Assembly: GCA_032433765.1 (NCBI GenBank)
Contig: JAVIAB010000092.1
Span: forward strand, 68,678,160 to 68,742,159
From: Megaustenia siamemsis
Lineage: Eukaryota > Mollusca > Gastropoda > Stylommatophora > Ariophantidae
DNA: 64,000 bases
Direction: 5' to 3'
A program made the position numbers and the translations under genes. The notes beneath the pieces are model-generated. The model did not search any database. It saw nothing but the letters and a program-made list of their open reading frames with translations, and had not been told where the DNA came from. Below, in pieces: positions 1 through 10,865 of the stretch. Numbering within the stretch: position 1 is the stretch's first letter; each line of letters starts with the position of its first letter.

Positions 1-42
1 TCATTAAGTTATCATCGTCGTCATTTAATCCCGTCTCCGCAT

Positions 43-287
43 CGAAGGTTGGCTACCTTAGAGCGCCATTACGCTCTGTCTCTTGCTTTGATGGTGCAGG
101 TTGTCGTAGGCTGACTTATCCATCTTTTGGTGTTGCTCGTCCGTGTTAGTCTTGGTCTGCCTCTGCCTCTTTTACCTTGTATTTTCCTTTCCAATATTAC
201 TTTTAGTAGGCTGCTGTGTCTTTTAACATACCCCAACAATCTTATTTGTCTTCTTTGAATTGTATTAAGTAGTTCTCTTTCCATTTT
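43..287 (-). mobile_element. LINE-G 3' end fragment
   Basis: Minus-strand remnant of the C-terminal tail of a non-LTR retrotransposon polyprotein. Reading minus, residues RQIRLLGYVKRH and GKRGRGRPRLT are the basic GHV / GRGRPR block typically found at the end of LINE RT proteins. No RT catalytic domain is present, so this is a 5'-truncated or broken copy. A second copy with the same 3' flank (gcatcgaaggttggctacc) lies at 20765-21010. It cannot encode a working enzyme. The family is clear as a LINE; its clade is not assigned. Confidence 0.75.
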
Positions 288-380
288 TTGTTGTTTTAAG
301 ACTTAATCGTTTGTTTTCTTTTCTTTCCATCCAATTCTACCTATTCTTCTATAAAACCACATTTCAAAGCTGTAAGTTAT

Positions 381-449
381 ATTTCATGTTATGGTTAACA
401 ACAACCAAATACGTACAGTATTTGGTTGTTGTTAAACATAACATGAAAT
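381..449. repeat. Near-perfect 32-bp inverted repeat (hairpin)
   Basis: Arms 381-412 and 418-449 are reverse complements with one mismatch in 32, separated by the 5-nt loop gtaca. The arms are AT-rich and contain ttggttgttgtta and its complement. It lies in otherwise unremarkable AT-rich DNA. It may be a tiny foldback element, a replication-born palindrome or a source of double-stranded RNA. The sequence shows only the symmetry. Confidence 0.9.
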
Positions 450-595
450 GTATAGGGCAGAAACTATATCACTCCATCTTAGACCCTGCACATCTAATAC
501 TTGTAAAAAATCCTGCACATTATTTTATCCTTCTATTTACTTAATTCTTCGTACACTTTATAATATTAAACTTTTAACTTAATTAACCACCTTCG

Positions 596-606
596 ATATA
601 TATATA

Positions 607-659
<53 letters not shown>

Positions 660-686
660 GTGTGTATGTGTATGTGTGTGTGTGTT
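596..686. repeat. TG/CA microsatellite
   Basis: A short (TA)n run passes into (TG)n with interspersed TATG interruptions. The apparent reading frames on both strands are artefacts of the repeat. Confidence 0.95.
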
Positions 687-1048
687 ATTTGTGTTATTTT
701 ATTTTTACCATTGTTTACTAATTTGAACAGTAAAATAACTCTATTATTTAATTTTGGCGCAGTAATCATTAACTGCACGGAATTTGGGGATAAAGAAAGC
801 ATGTACACACTTAGTAAAGATAAGGCGAAATAAAAAAATGAGCATACTAACATTTATAACTTTCGTACTGATGTCGTATCAGTACATTACATTGACCTAT
901 CAAAATTAGCTTTCTGCGCGCTATTTTAGACTACATTTGCAGTAGAGTGAAACGATAAAAAAATAATAGCTACATAAACAGAATAGCAATTATAATTACA
1001 AATTGGTCTTTAAAATAATAGAAACAATTCCTGTATTTTATCACTACT
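687..1048. other. AT-rich stretch, nothing recognised
   Basis: Unique-looking AT-rich DNA between the TG microsatellite and the first SINE-1. No gene, RNA or repeat signature seen. Confidence 0.5.
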
Positions 1049-1060
1049 ATATTCATTCAT

Positions 1061-1320
1061 GGGAGCCGCGATAGCTCAGTGGTTAGTGAACTGGACTACA
1101 AAGGACAAGGGGTAGGGTTATATCCCAACCGACGGCTTCCGGGTTCACCCAGCCTAAATGGGTACCAGATTTTTTTCTGGGAAAGTAATGCAGCACGGGC
1201 GTAATACCGACCACATTACCCCAAAAAACATGTGCTGAAGGTCTGTAAAATATAGGGTCACTAACACCATATTTCCCTATACGCCACTTGGCGTGACGGG
1301 GGTACTTTACTTTTACTTTT
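1061..1320 (+). mobile_element. SINE-1, full length, with perfect TSD
   Basis: tRNA-derived SINE of about 260 bp. The 5' head carries a Pol III A-box-like tagctcagtgg and a slightly mutated B-box region (gggttatatccc). The unrelated body includes acgggcgtaataccgacc and cacttggcgtgacggggg. The 3' end is T-rich (ctttacttttactttt) rather than A-rich. It is flanked by a perfect 12-bp target-site duplication, atattcattcat, at 1049-1060 and 1321-1332, which fixes both ends and proves insertion by retrotransposition. The same family recurs at 11857, 27341, 35631, 40455, 42273, 43110 and, decayed, at 27760, 39760 and 44565. Confidence 0.93.
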
Positions 1321-1343
1321 ATATTCATTCATATTATTCCTTT

Positions 1344-1614
1344 CCAATAATAATTTCCAATATTAGGAAGAAACAATTATCTTTTTTTTTTTTTTTGGCT
1401 ATGTAATGAGAAGAGAACTACTGGAATATATTGTAACAACTGGGAAAATTGATGGGCCGAAGAGATAGAGGAAAGCAAAGAGAAAAAAATACCAGACAAT
1501 TTAAGAGAATGGCTTAGCAGAAGGTCAACAACAGAAATGATAAATAACTGTCGTGATCTAAAATTGTGGAGAGACATGATCACCTACGCCAGCAGGCCCG
1601 GTGCTTGATGATGA
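1344..1614 (+). mobile_element. LINE-F 3' end fragment
   Basis: Remnant of the C-terminal region and 3' end of a non-LTR retrotransposon. It closely matches 41450-41703 in this window and less closely 58788-59010. Broken coding text includes GYVMRRELLEYIVTTGKI and, in other frames, the terminal W-RDMITYAS-like block (gagacatgatcacctacgcc). It ends in a short TGATGATG-type tail. A 16-nt T run and frame breaks make it non-coding. Confidence 0.8.
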
Positions 1615-1824
1615 TATTCATTCATTCTTTCATTCTTCTCCCAGGCCGAAGACGGCTAGAGGGCGGAAGTCGTAGTTCTCCATGATTGACGATCAGCAGA
1701 TATACAACATGGGAATATAATCATCATACACTAGTAATGCCCATTACTACTTCACTTGAATGAAAATGCAGTAAGATCTCAGTTCAGTGTTGAGATCTGT
1801 AGTTGCGACGAGGATCTGTTGTGG
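1615..1824. other. Nothing firm recognised
   Basis: Contains (CATT)n-like sequence and a short gccgaagacggct stretch resembling the end of REP-5 (38950, 46505), too short to assign. Confidence 0.4.
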
Positions 1825-2787
1825 TAGTTTCAGAAAGTAAGTTAATATATTGAGGGTAAATATTTCACTGCTGGGGTAATTTAAGAAAATAGGTTAATAT
1901 ATTGAGGGTAAATATTTCACTGCTGGGGTAATTTAAGAAAATAGGTTAATATATTGAGGGTAAATATTTTACTGCTGGGGTAATTTAAGAAAATAGGTTA
2001 ATATATTGAGGATAAATATTTTACTGCTGGGGTAATTTAAGAAAATAGGTTAATATATTGAGGGTAAATATTTCACTGCTGGTGTAATTTAAGAAAATAG
2101 GTTAATATATTGAGGGTAAATATTTCAGTGCTGGGGTAATTTAAGAAAATAGGTTAATATATTGAGGGTAAATATTTCACTGCTGGGGTAATTTAAGAAA
2201 ATAGGTTAATATGTTTAAACGGAAGATTTCACTTTTGATGTATTTTCAGAAAGTAGGTTAATATATTGAGACTGAAGATTTCACTGTTGATGTATTTTCA
2301 GAAAGTAGGTTAATATATTGAGACTGAAGATTTCACTGTTGATGTATTTTCAGAAAGTAGGTTAATATATTGAGACTGAAGATTTCACTGTTGATGTATT
2401 TTCAGAAAGTAGGTTAATATATTGAGACTGAAGATTTCACTGTTGATGTATTTTCAGAACGTAGGTTAATATATTGAGACTGAAGATTTCACTGTTGATG
2501 TATTTTCAGAAAGTAGGTTAATATATTGAGACTGAAGATTTCACTGTTGATGTATTTTCAGAAAGTAGGTTAATATATTGAGGGTAAATATTTCAAAGCT
2601 GTGTTAATTTAAGAAAGCTGTTTAACATATCGAGGGTAAATATTTCACTGCTGAAGTAATTTAAGAAAGTCGGTTAATATATTCATGGTGAATATTGCTA
2701 GGGCAATTTCAGAAATTGGTTAGTTAACTAAAAGTGAATATTTCACTGCTGCAGTAATTTCAGAAAGTTGGTTAATATATTGAGGGT
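1825..2787. repeat. 52-bp minisatellite, two subfamilies
   Basis: About 18 head-to-tail copies of a 52-bp unit sharing aggttaatatattgag. The left block (to about 2215) has the variant ending gctggggtaatttaagaaaa. The right block (about 2216-2580) has gttgatgtattttcagaaag. The switch is sharp, then mixed diverged units follow. The array resumes after the LINE-A insertion at 3884-3950. The period is not a multiple of three and it is not coding. Confidence 0.95.
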
Positions 2788-2794
2788 GAATGTT

Positions 2795-3883
2795 ACGAAA
2801 AGGCATTTGATAGTTTAGACAGAGGAATGCTTTAGAAGTTGCTGAGTCATTACGGAGTCCCCATAAAGTTTATTAAACTGATAAGAACAATGTATGAAGG
2901 AATGAAATGTAGTGTGGTGCATGAAGGACAGCTTACAGAAGCATTTGAAATAAGAACAGGTGTAAGGCAGGGATGCCTTCTATCTCCATTTCTCTTTCTA
3001 CTGGCCGTAGATTGTATTATGAAAATAACTCAAAACAACAGAAATGGGTTCCAGTGGTCACTGACCAAGCAACTTGATGATTTTGACTTTGCTCGTGATA
3101 TAGTTCTCCTATCACACAACATCAACAGATACAAGATAAAATGAGCATACTTGATGAGAGATCGCTACGATGGGACTAAAAATAAATAGAGATAAAAAAC
3201 CAAAATTATGAGAATTAATGCAGTTGGCAATAACCAAATAAAAATAGGAGAAATACCTCTACTAGACGTATAATCTTACAAATATTTGGGCAGTTATATA
3301 GACAAAGAGGGAGGAAGAGAAAATGATACCAAAATAAGGATATCAAAAACAAGAGGTGCATGTGTTGCACTGGGAAACATATGGAAGTCCAGAGAAATTA
3401 GGTTAAATACTAAAATAAAAATCTTAAACTCCAATGTTACATCAGTCTTATTACATGGCTGTGAAACATGGAGAACAACTAAAATGGCAATCATGAAGAT
3501 ACAGACTTTCATTAATGGATGCTTACGCAGAATAAAAGGATGGAAATGGCAGGACGAAATTACTAACATAGAATTATGGAAATGTATCAGTCAAATACCT
3601 GTGGATAAAGAGATACATCGAAGACGATGGCGCTGGATAGGACATACACTGCGGAAGTCAACTGAGAGTATTACACAACAGGTCCTTTTTTTGGAATCAC
3701 CAGGGAAAAAGACAAAGAGGAAGATCAAGGAATTCTTGGAGAAGACAGATAGAAGCAGAGATGAAGATGATGTAGAAGACATGGATCGATCTTAAAAGAA
3801 TGGAAAGAAACAGAACGGCTTGGAAAGTGTTTGTTGAAGGCCTCTGCTCCACAGGGAGCTGAAAGGTAGAAGAAGAAGAAGAA
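2795..3883 (+). mobile_element. LINE-A, 5'-truncated copy inside the 52-bp minisatellite
   Basis: Fragment of a non-LTR retrotransposon starting at RT motif A (YEKAFDSLD, from about 2794) and running to the 3' end with a purine-rich (GAA)n tail. Visible blocks include TGVRQGCLLSPFLFLLA, the catalytic box changed from FADD to FARD (about 3084-3095), ILNSNVTSVLLHGCETWRTT and RRRWRWIGHTLRK. There are several stops and frameshifts, and the catalytic change alone would inactivate the RT. Candidate TSD gaatgtt at 2788-2794 and 3884-3890. The minisatellite continues on both sides. The same family is seen almost full length at 52190-56755. Confidence 0.9.
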
Positions 3884-3950
3884 GAATGTTTCACTGTCGG
3901 AACAATGTAAGAAAGTTGGTTAATATAATTTCTTTGAGGATGAACATTTG
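3884..3950. repeat. Remnant of the 52-bp minisatellite after the LINE-A insertion
   Basis: The sequence gaatgtttcactg...agaaagttggttaatata matches the 52-bp unit ending at 2794. It shows that the LINE split one array. Confidence 0.8.
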
Positions 3951-4297
3951 ACTGGATTAGAAATTGATCCAGATGGGTGCAAAAACATGCCCTTTTTAAT
4001 TACAATCTATGAGGTATTCATTCTCTCGCATGCTCATCTTGAAAACATAATCACCGTGTTTCATCGTCAGTCTCCGATTGGTCTAGGAATCAGATCTGAT
4101 GTGCTGCCAGATCAGAGATCATTAGAAATACTTTAAAGCAGGACATGAAACTAGAGGCGGCGCTTTTGAATGTCAGGCGAAAGCTATGTCTCAATGTAAC
4201 AATGGCTCTCTTATAATAATGATAACAAAAAAAGACCTAATAATATAGATGATATAATGATGATACTTAAACAAAACATAACTCATGAAATAATAAA
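3951..4297. other. Nothing recognised
   Basis: No repeat family or gene identified. A short open frame at 3948-4136 (62 codons) shows no recognisable domain. Confidence 0.4.
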
Positions 4298-4500
4298 ATG
4301 AAAGATAGGAAAAGAGAAATAGAGAAAGAAAGAAAGAAAAAGGTAATAAAGGAAGGAAGAAATAAAGAAAGAAAGATAAGAAAGAAAGAAAGAAAGAAAG
4401 AAACGAAGAAAGAAAGAAAGAAGGAAAGAAAGAAAGAAAAAAGAAAGAAAGAAAAACCGCTGAAGAAGAAGACAAATGGAAGAAGAAGAAGGAAGTGTCA
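4298..4500. repeat. Polypurine (GAAA)n microsatellite
   Basis: Runs of GAAAGAAA with GGAA interruptions, then AAGAAGAAG. The strong strand asymmetry (all purine on plus) creates spurious lysine/glutamate-rich and serine/phenylalanine-rich frames. Confidence 0.95.
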
Positions 4501-4803
4501 AATAATGCAAAGCTGACTGCAGAGATTTTCTTCTGAAACAAAGCAAAGTGTGTAGATTATACTCATCGCAGTAATACAAATCTCAGCTTTGTTATAACAT
4601 AAAACAATACATTACAGATATTACAATAGTTTAATACAATGTTACACGAGCACAATAGTTAAGCATAAATACATGTAGAAGGAGAGTGCAGAACTGAAAG
4701 TTTCATGCGCGTGGGTGTTAATATATGTAATTTCGTGTTGTTTCTTGTCTTTGTCGTTTTCTCATGATGAAGACTTTATAAGTCGAAACGTTTTTCTGTA
4801 GTC
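4501..4803. other. AT-rich, nothing recognised
   Basis: No gene or repeat family recognised between the polypurine tract and LINE-B. Confidence 0.4.
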
Positions 4804-4815
4804 AAGTGATTTATT

Positions 4816-5424
4816 CAAATGAATCCAGTGAGGAATTCAAAAACCTAGGAAGTTTAGTGACCTACGACAATTCCCAAACAGCAGAGTTAAAATCAAGATG
4901 CAACAAAGCTTGTCAAATCATTGGACAGTTATCACCACTATTGTCCAACAACGAAATAACTCTGGAGGCAAAACGAGCACTATACAATACAATCTTCATC
5001 CCAACGTTGTGCTACCAATGCCAGACCTGGACCCTAGATGCAAGAACAATAAGTAAAATAACCTCTACAGAGATTAAATGTGTTAGACGAATGACAGGAA
5101 ACAGTCTGAGAGATAAGATCAGAAATGAAGAACTGAGGAAAAAGCTAGGAATAGCCCCCACCATAGAATATATAAGGAAACAACAGATAAAATAGTTTGG
5201 CCACGTGACAAGGCATAAAGATCAAAACACAACACAACGAGCCTTCAACAAACGTTTTGAGAATACCAGACCCAAGGGTCGACCACGAAAACGATGGGTC
5301 GATGGAATATTAGAAGCACTAGGAAACATAACAGCAGCAGAGGCGAAGAGAAGAGCAAAAGACCACAAATTATATCTCCCCTCGACGCTGAAAGGCAGAT
5401 GAGGAAGGAAAGAGGAAGAAGATT
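4816..5424 (+). mobile_element. LINE-B, 5'-truncated copy with perfect TSD
   Basis: 609-bp 3' fragment of a non-LTR retrotransposon. Coding text: EEFKNLGSLVTYDN, then the region after RT with FIPTLCYQCQTWTLDART, IKCVRRMTGN and, after an in-frame stop at about 5193, FGHVTRH and RPKGRPRKRWVDGI. It ends in a GAA-rich tail. Perfect 12-bp TSD aagtgatttatt at 4804-4815 and 5425-5436. The RT catalytic core is absent because of 5' truncation. Related copies: 36392-37440 (+) and 43815-44460 (-). Confidence 0.93.
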
Positions 5425-5436
5425 AAGTGATTTATT

Positions 5437-6344
5437 TGTAAAATTGTAACATACAGTTTATATGCAATATTTTACTTTCAACGGTCTCAAGGGTCATTGA
5501 AACGGTGTAATCCTTATAGTTTTGTGATTAATCTACCAAAAATAATAATAATAACAGAAAAAACGTATAAACATTTGCTACCCCACTGCTTGTATTGGAA
5601 ATGTTTTAGTGATACGGAATGCTACCTGCGTCTGCGTTTCCCTGTTAATTCGGCAGTAAATTATCGCCAAGACCTGCCTGTCAAACTGAGCTCTAACACT
5701 TAAAACTTCAACCAGAACTCTGGGTAATTTGCTGGAAAAATGTGGGTTTAAGTGAAGCGGCAATATCCGAGCAAGATTATGTGTTAAGGATTATAGCAGC
5801 AAGGATAATAATGAGAATGTAGCTCAACACTTAGGGATGGGCTTTGTTTTAAGTTTCTATTTAGAGTATCAACATTGGGATTATGCTCCTAATCCCCTTC
5901 ACTTTTAAGTATAAATACAAATAACATTATAAAATATAATTGTAATATTTATTTTAGGATATTAAAAAAATTTTCGGGACTTTTTTTTCGCTTTCACCTC
6001 ACGACTACTGTCATTCATCGTTAGCTCTATAAAGTACGTTATGTTGGTGTAGAAGTGTTGTCACGTACAGTAAGCTTGAAATGGAGGTCCATCATATCCT
6101 TCTTAAATATGCTATTTTTGGGTACCGAATTACCTTTTCTCTCGATCTCCAATTAGTTTGGCCAGCTACTAGGAGCACTGTCTAGAGGTGGAGTACAATC
6201 TGGATAATTCTAGTTCATCGATTCTAACGCAAGCTGTCAACGATGTGTCATTGCACGTTTTCAGCTCATATGCTAACAAAAACACCTTCTCCCCCGTTTA
6301 CAAATAAATGTGTTATTCCTTCTTTTTTATATTCTTGTCTTTAG
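5437..6344. other. Unassigned sequence
   Basis: AT-rich to moderately complex DNA with no recognised coding or repeat signature. Short open frames at 5497-5703 and 5578-5763 overlap on opposite strands and carry no motif. Confidence 0.4.
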
Positions 6345-6490
6345 TCTCCAACGCATGTAGATCCCAGGCTGTGCTGCGGAGTTACTATAAGTGGGTCAGG
6401 GTTCTCCTCGGATTTCCTCGAGAATTTCGAGGGGGGCATCGGAGCACCTATGTGATCGTCCGGCGTGCAGTTATGATGATGATTCTAAGC
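6345..6490 (+). mobile_element. SINE-3, 3' part only
   Basis: Matches the 3' ends of the SINE-3 copies at 35914 and 37775: cccaggctgtgctgcgg, then ggagcacctatg.gatcgtccg and the cagttatgatgatgat tail. The tRNA-like head is missing. Confidence 0.75.
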
Positions 6491-7248
6491 ACAATAGCTC
6501 CAACTCAATTTATGCGGACAAGTGCGTTAGCCCACCCACCTCCGTCCCCCCCCCCTCCTCTCCCCCTCTCGAACCTTGCCGCTAGTAATTATTCATAAAT
6601 GCTCCATGAGTAACTCGTCTATATTCTCCAATAGTACTTTATTGTAATTTATCCTATAGTGGCATATTTATAAAAGTCATAATAATTGTGAAATATCTGA
6701 AGAGCATTTTGAAGTCCCCGCAATGCAACACATGAACCAGATACGATATATGAAGGCTGCATATTTACAGTGCCAGTTCGAAGGTGTGAAAGTTGAAGAA
6801 TAAGGGAATGTAATGATCGTTGGTCTAGAGAAAATGATCCCAATATTTTGGCTAAATAAACTAAACAACTAAATAGGCGCCACCATAAGAAAGTGTGAGC
6901 ATCGATAACAGACGAACACTGAAGATGGACAAGTCATGTGTTGGAACTTCCAGGTGCCAATGATATAAACCATTCCTCAGTGAACTCAAGAGGGAAGATC
7001 AAAGAGAGATAAATAAAATTTGAGACTGGCAGACAATGAAAGAAGGAGATGCCTAATGTGGACAAACTTGAGGCAACGTTCCATACCATGACCAGGGACC
7101 AAACAAAGTGGAGAGGCGTTGCTGTTGTTGACTCGACGCTTCATGGCGTTCTGGTTTCTGGTGTATTTGTATGGTGTGTGACTAATGAATGACAAGTAGA
7201 TGAAGATGATTTATCATCTCAATGAACTTGTCTTCCATTACAAATAAT
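6491..7248. other. Unassigned sequence
   Basis: Includes a C-rich run near 6540-6575. No gene or repeat family recognised. Confidence 0.4.
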
Positions 7249-7814
7249 AGTGACAACAACTTCATTATCGTGACCTGTGGTGACAACAACTTCATTCTCG
7301 TGACCTGTGGTGACAATAACTTCATTCTTGTGACCTGAGGTGACAACAACTTCAATCTCGTGACCTGTTGTGACAACAACTTAAATCTCGTGACTTGTTG
7401 TGACAACAACTTCAATCTCGTGACCTGTGGTGACAACAACTTCAATCTCGTGACCTGTGGTGACAACAACTTCAATCTCGTGACCTGTTGTGACAACAAC
7501 TTCAATCTCGTGACTTGTGGTGACAACAACTTCAATCTCGTGACTTGTGGTGACAACAACTTCAATCTCGTGTCCTGTGGTGACAACAACTTTATTCTCG
7601 TGACCTGTGGTGACAACTTCAATCTCGTGACCTGTGGTGACAACAACTTCATTCTCGTGAACTGTGGTGACAGCAACTTCAATCTCGTGACCTGTGGCGA
7701 CAACAACTTCAATCTCGTGATCTGTGGTGACAACAACTTCAATCTCGTGACCTGTGGCGACAACAACTTCAATCTCGTGATCTGTGGTGACAACAACTTC
7801 AATCTCGTGACCTG
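7249..7814. repeat. 30-bp minisatellite
   Basis: About 19 copies of a 30-bp unit, gacctgtggtgacaacaac plus ttcaatctcgt. Because 30 is divisible by three, long frames stay open on both strands (7360-7878 plus and 7182-7865 minus), giving 10-residue peptide repeats (CGDNNFNLVT; TRLKLLSPQV). One unit is shortened by 3 bp near 7612. No start context, signal or domain suggests a real protein. Confidence 0.95.
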
Positions 7815-7947
7815 CACTTCACCTGTATCAACTAGTACAAGTACATGTCTAGAGAGATCAACCAATTCCCAATTCTAACTTCATCATAATCTATATATAA
7901 CTAAGCGACTATAGAGAGCTGGTCATTGGCTGCCCATCTCCTTCTAT

Positions 7948-8129
7948 AGAGTAAGCCTACGAGCAGAAAGGAAAACCACAAAACACCCTTACTAGTTTGA
8001 CATTTTCATCTGTGAAAGCTATAGATGGCTGACGTCATTCTACCTGCACCGCCCCTGCTCACGAAGCTGAAAACTTCAAGCTAGCTGATGGGTTTCTGGT
8101 GTTTCCCATTCTGCCTACAGGCTTACTCT
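7948..8129. mobile_element. MITE-like element with imperfect terminal inverted repeats
   Basis: The left end agagtaagcct followed by gcagaaaggaaaacca is mirrored at the right end (tggtgtttcccattctgc followed by aggcttactct). The two ends pair over about 40 bp, with the outer 11 bp perfect. The 182-bp element has no coding capacity, consistent with a non-autonomous DNA transposon. The internal text agctatagatggctgacgt resembles actatagacggctgatgt near 42155-42175, which may be a relative. Confidence 0.65.
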
Positions 8130-8453
8130 GTTGATAATGATGGTCTGTCTACATGATCGACTAGAAAAGACAAACTTTTTGAAGACACCCCACGAGCCCT
8201 TATTCGTATTAGGGCTGTAATAATTTGATTCGGACAATGTTCATTAGCGTTCAAATCTATTTATTGGCAACACAGGAAGATCTCCGCCCTGTGTACGAAC
8301 TCTGTAGCATTGACAAGAACCACCATGTTGACTTCACAGAGTTCGTAAAATATTGTGAAGGATGATGAAAATGCTACTTTCTCTTTTAGAAATTCGATCC
8401 AAAAATGGCATGCAGCCCACTCTTCTAATTTGTAACCTTCAAACGGTTCTTTT
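8130..8453. other. Nothing recognised
   Basis: Mixed-composition DNA without recognised features. Confidence 0.4.
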
Positions 8454-8770
8454 GGGAGACTGGTTGGTCTCGAGACAAGACGCTGGCCTCGAGACAGAGA
8501 GGTTGTTGGTTCAAATGCCGGCTACACCGGTTGGGATTTTTATTTATGATTTATCTCTGAGGCAACCACCACTGGCCCGGCTTGAAACGTTAATTACTCA
8601 TCGACGGAAAAAATATAAGTTTCTCCGAAGTCGGAGTTATCTGCCTGTGCGGCGAGGGACCCTGTGCACACGGCTGCCAGGGAAAAACAGATTAACACAC
8701 AAAATTCAGTTCCTAGTCCCTAGGGACTTCGTTCAGAGGTAAAAGCTAGCGAACGAATTAAAAAAAAAAC
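8454..8770 (+). mobile_element. SINE-2 with poly-A tail
   Basis: tRNA-like head with A-box-like tggtctcgagacaagacgctgg and B-box-like ggttcaaatgcc. The body contains ggttgggatttttatttatga, ttactcatcgacgg, gttatctgcctgtgcggcg and ttcctagtccctagggact. It ends in an A-rich tail at about 8757-8770. Other copies: 9578 (fragment), 40563 (nested) and 55301. The open frame across it is a by-product of the SINE, not a gene. Confidence 0.88.
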
Positions 8771-9577
8771 TGTTTTTTTTACGTGCAACTTAAATACGGT
8801 ACCAGCTTTTGTTAGTTTGTCTCCAACAGGACAATGCTTTCAGTCTCACCTATCTTGAGACCATAAGACTATATTTAAAAAACGCGACCGCTCCAAATGA
8901 AGACTGAACCTGAGATCTTCAGGTTGTGAGGCAAATGCGCTACTCCAACAGTACAATAATCTCGCGTGTATTATCATTGGACCTTGGCACTGTTAGTAAT
9001 TTCGTGTACTATGCTGAGATCTCTTGTATAAAAAAAATATACAGAGAAAAGGTAAAGGTTAGGGTTAAGCCATTAGATGTATCAATCGTTGTCTTCGCAG
9101 AGGTAGCAATACAATAGTGATCAGCCGCTCAGTCGATAATTGACTAAAGACTTCCGTCTAGTGTTGCCTTCAGTAAAAACTCCGTTGCGATATTTCTTGA
9201 CTTTTCCCAGAATATGTGTTCTTGTTATCATTTTCCTGGCGACTAAGTTACCACAGGAGCTATATATGCAAACCTCGGTACCAATTACCTCGTTAATGAG
9301 ATTACTTGTTTTAATATTGATCTACCAAAATATGGGCTCTTTATGCTTTAAAACAAACTATACTAAACCTTGTTATCACCATCATTTAGTTCAGTTGAGA
9401 GCGTCTAATTGACAACCTGTATGTTTATGTAATCTTGAACTGTCTTTTCTTTAGGTAAGTGTAAGGAGTCCTTTATGTTAAATATTATTCTAGGGCGCCT
9501 GCTTCTTCCGCTTGAAGGAACTATACCCTCTAATTGTGTTCTCTATTATTTTACTTGATTTCATTTATTTAGTGTGG
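8771..9577. other. Unassigned sequence
   Basis: No gene or repeat recognised. Short frames at 8926-9117 and 9140-9412 have no motifs. Confidence 0.4.
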
Positions 9578-9695
9578 GGGGTTGGTCTCGAGGCAAGTCG
9601 CAGGCTTCGAAACGTCAATTACTCATCGACGGGAAAAAATACGAGTACCTTTGAAGACGGAATTTTCTGCCTGTGCAAAACGGCAAAAAAAAAAT
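9578..9695 (+). mobile_element. SINE-2, internally deleted fragment
   Basis: Begins with the SINE-2 head (ggttggtctcgaggcaag), then jumps to the body aaacgtcaattactcatcgac and gaattttctgcctgtgc. The B-box region and much of the centre are missing. It ends in an A run. Confidence 0.75.
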
Positions 9696-10211
9696 CATTT
9701 ATTGCTTGAGTTATTGAGGTATTTGAGGTCATCATCAATGCATTCCGAACATGTCCATAAGTGCTCAGATCAACACCACAGCATGTCTTCAATCTGAAAG
9801 AGTATCTTGAACTCATGGTTGTTGTAGTCCTGTGTCCTACCCACATCTCGGAGGGCATTGATGGCATCCGCTCGATCCATTGTTTGCCTGTCTTCAACAA
9901 CAGCACAGCTAGCCAACCCGTCGGCTCTTTCATTTTCCCGTACTCCCACACGTCCAGGGACGTAGACAAAAGTGAGCCTACGTATTGTTGACTTCTGTTA
10001 TGACTCCACCCATTGCTGCGTACTGAGACCACCCTCACTTTTATTATCATACTCATCGATTCAGTCAGTATACCGGCGTGGGTGTGTAGTCGTGTGTACT
10101 CTAACCAGACTGCCCTTGCCACTGCTATCACCTCCATCGTCATGCTACTCGTGGTAACGTACGCACAACTATCTTCTTTACTATTCTGCCTGCCGAGCAT
10201 GCTGTAAATGC

Positions 10212-10865
10212 TCATGCACTCCGTTGGTGTCGTATTACAGAACCGTCCGTACAGATGACCGCATCTTCCTCATCGGTGTAATCCCATTTGAGACCGTTGA
10301 CCTCCTCGACTGAGCTCTGCTCCCAATATTTCTTGTCGAGTGTGACAATACACGAGAATGTGCCCCTGAATGACGTAGACACCGGTACCCAGTCCTTGCC
10401 AGCGTTGATACTGTTAAGCCCACAGACCTGTTTGATGACATCTTCTGCTCGGTCCACCCATGACGTCCCTCTTCTTACCCTGACACCTTTCTCTGTGTTC
10501 AGCTCGTGGTGCAATGGATACTCTTTATCTGAACTTATCTTCAGGTATGCTCGTGCCTTCCAGATCTTGATCCTGTCATCCGTGGTTGGAAAATCAAGAG
10601 GATACCTCATTGCTGCACATGGAGTGTCCCTTGTACACCCAAAGATAATGCGCATAGCATCATTCTTTATTTTCTTTAGTCTGTCAATTTGTGTCTTACT
10701 GACAGTAATAAATGCTAGGGATACTCGATTGGTGGGTGGACTAGTCAATGGAAGGGTAAATAGCCTCTTCTCGATGTTAGCATATGCCATGACCTTCAAG
10801 GCGCATAATCCTTTGCGGGATTTTGTTATCACATGGTCGACGTGGTCCCGAAAACACAGGATCAA
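10212..10865 (-). pseudogene. LINE-D polyprotein segment (RT C-terminus to RNase H start)
   Basis: The longest uninterrupted piece of LINE-D, 217 codons. It holds the region after the RT palm (VSLAFITVSKTQIDRLKKI, MRIIFGCTRDTP) and ends with EEDAVICTDGSV, whose first aspartate fits RNase H catalytic residue 1. A stop and frame break directly follow, and the remaining RNase H-like text continues at 9619-10215 in another frame (EVIAVARAVWLE). Reverse transcription would use the full protein for target-primed integration. This copy is dead. Confidence 0.8.

Noticed and set aside
1640..1690. Third REP-5 copy
   Set aside because: Only a short gccgaagacggct match and a loose continuation, too little to support.
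4298..4516. Lysine/glutamate-rich protein
   Set aside because: Translation of a (GAAA)n microsatellite.
8362..8742. 126-codon host protein
   Set aside because: Most of it lies in SINE-2. The same peptide style appears at the SINE-2 copies at 40563 and 55301.
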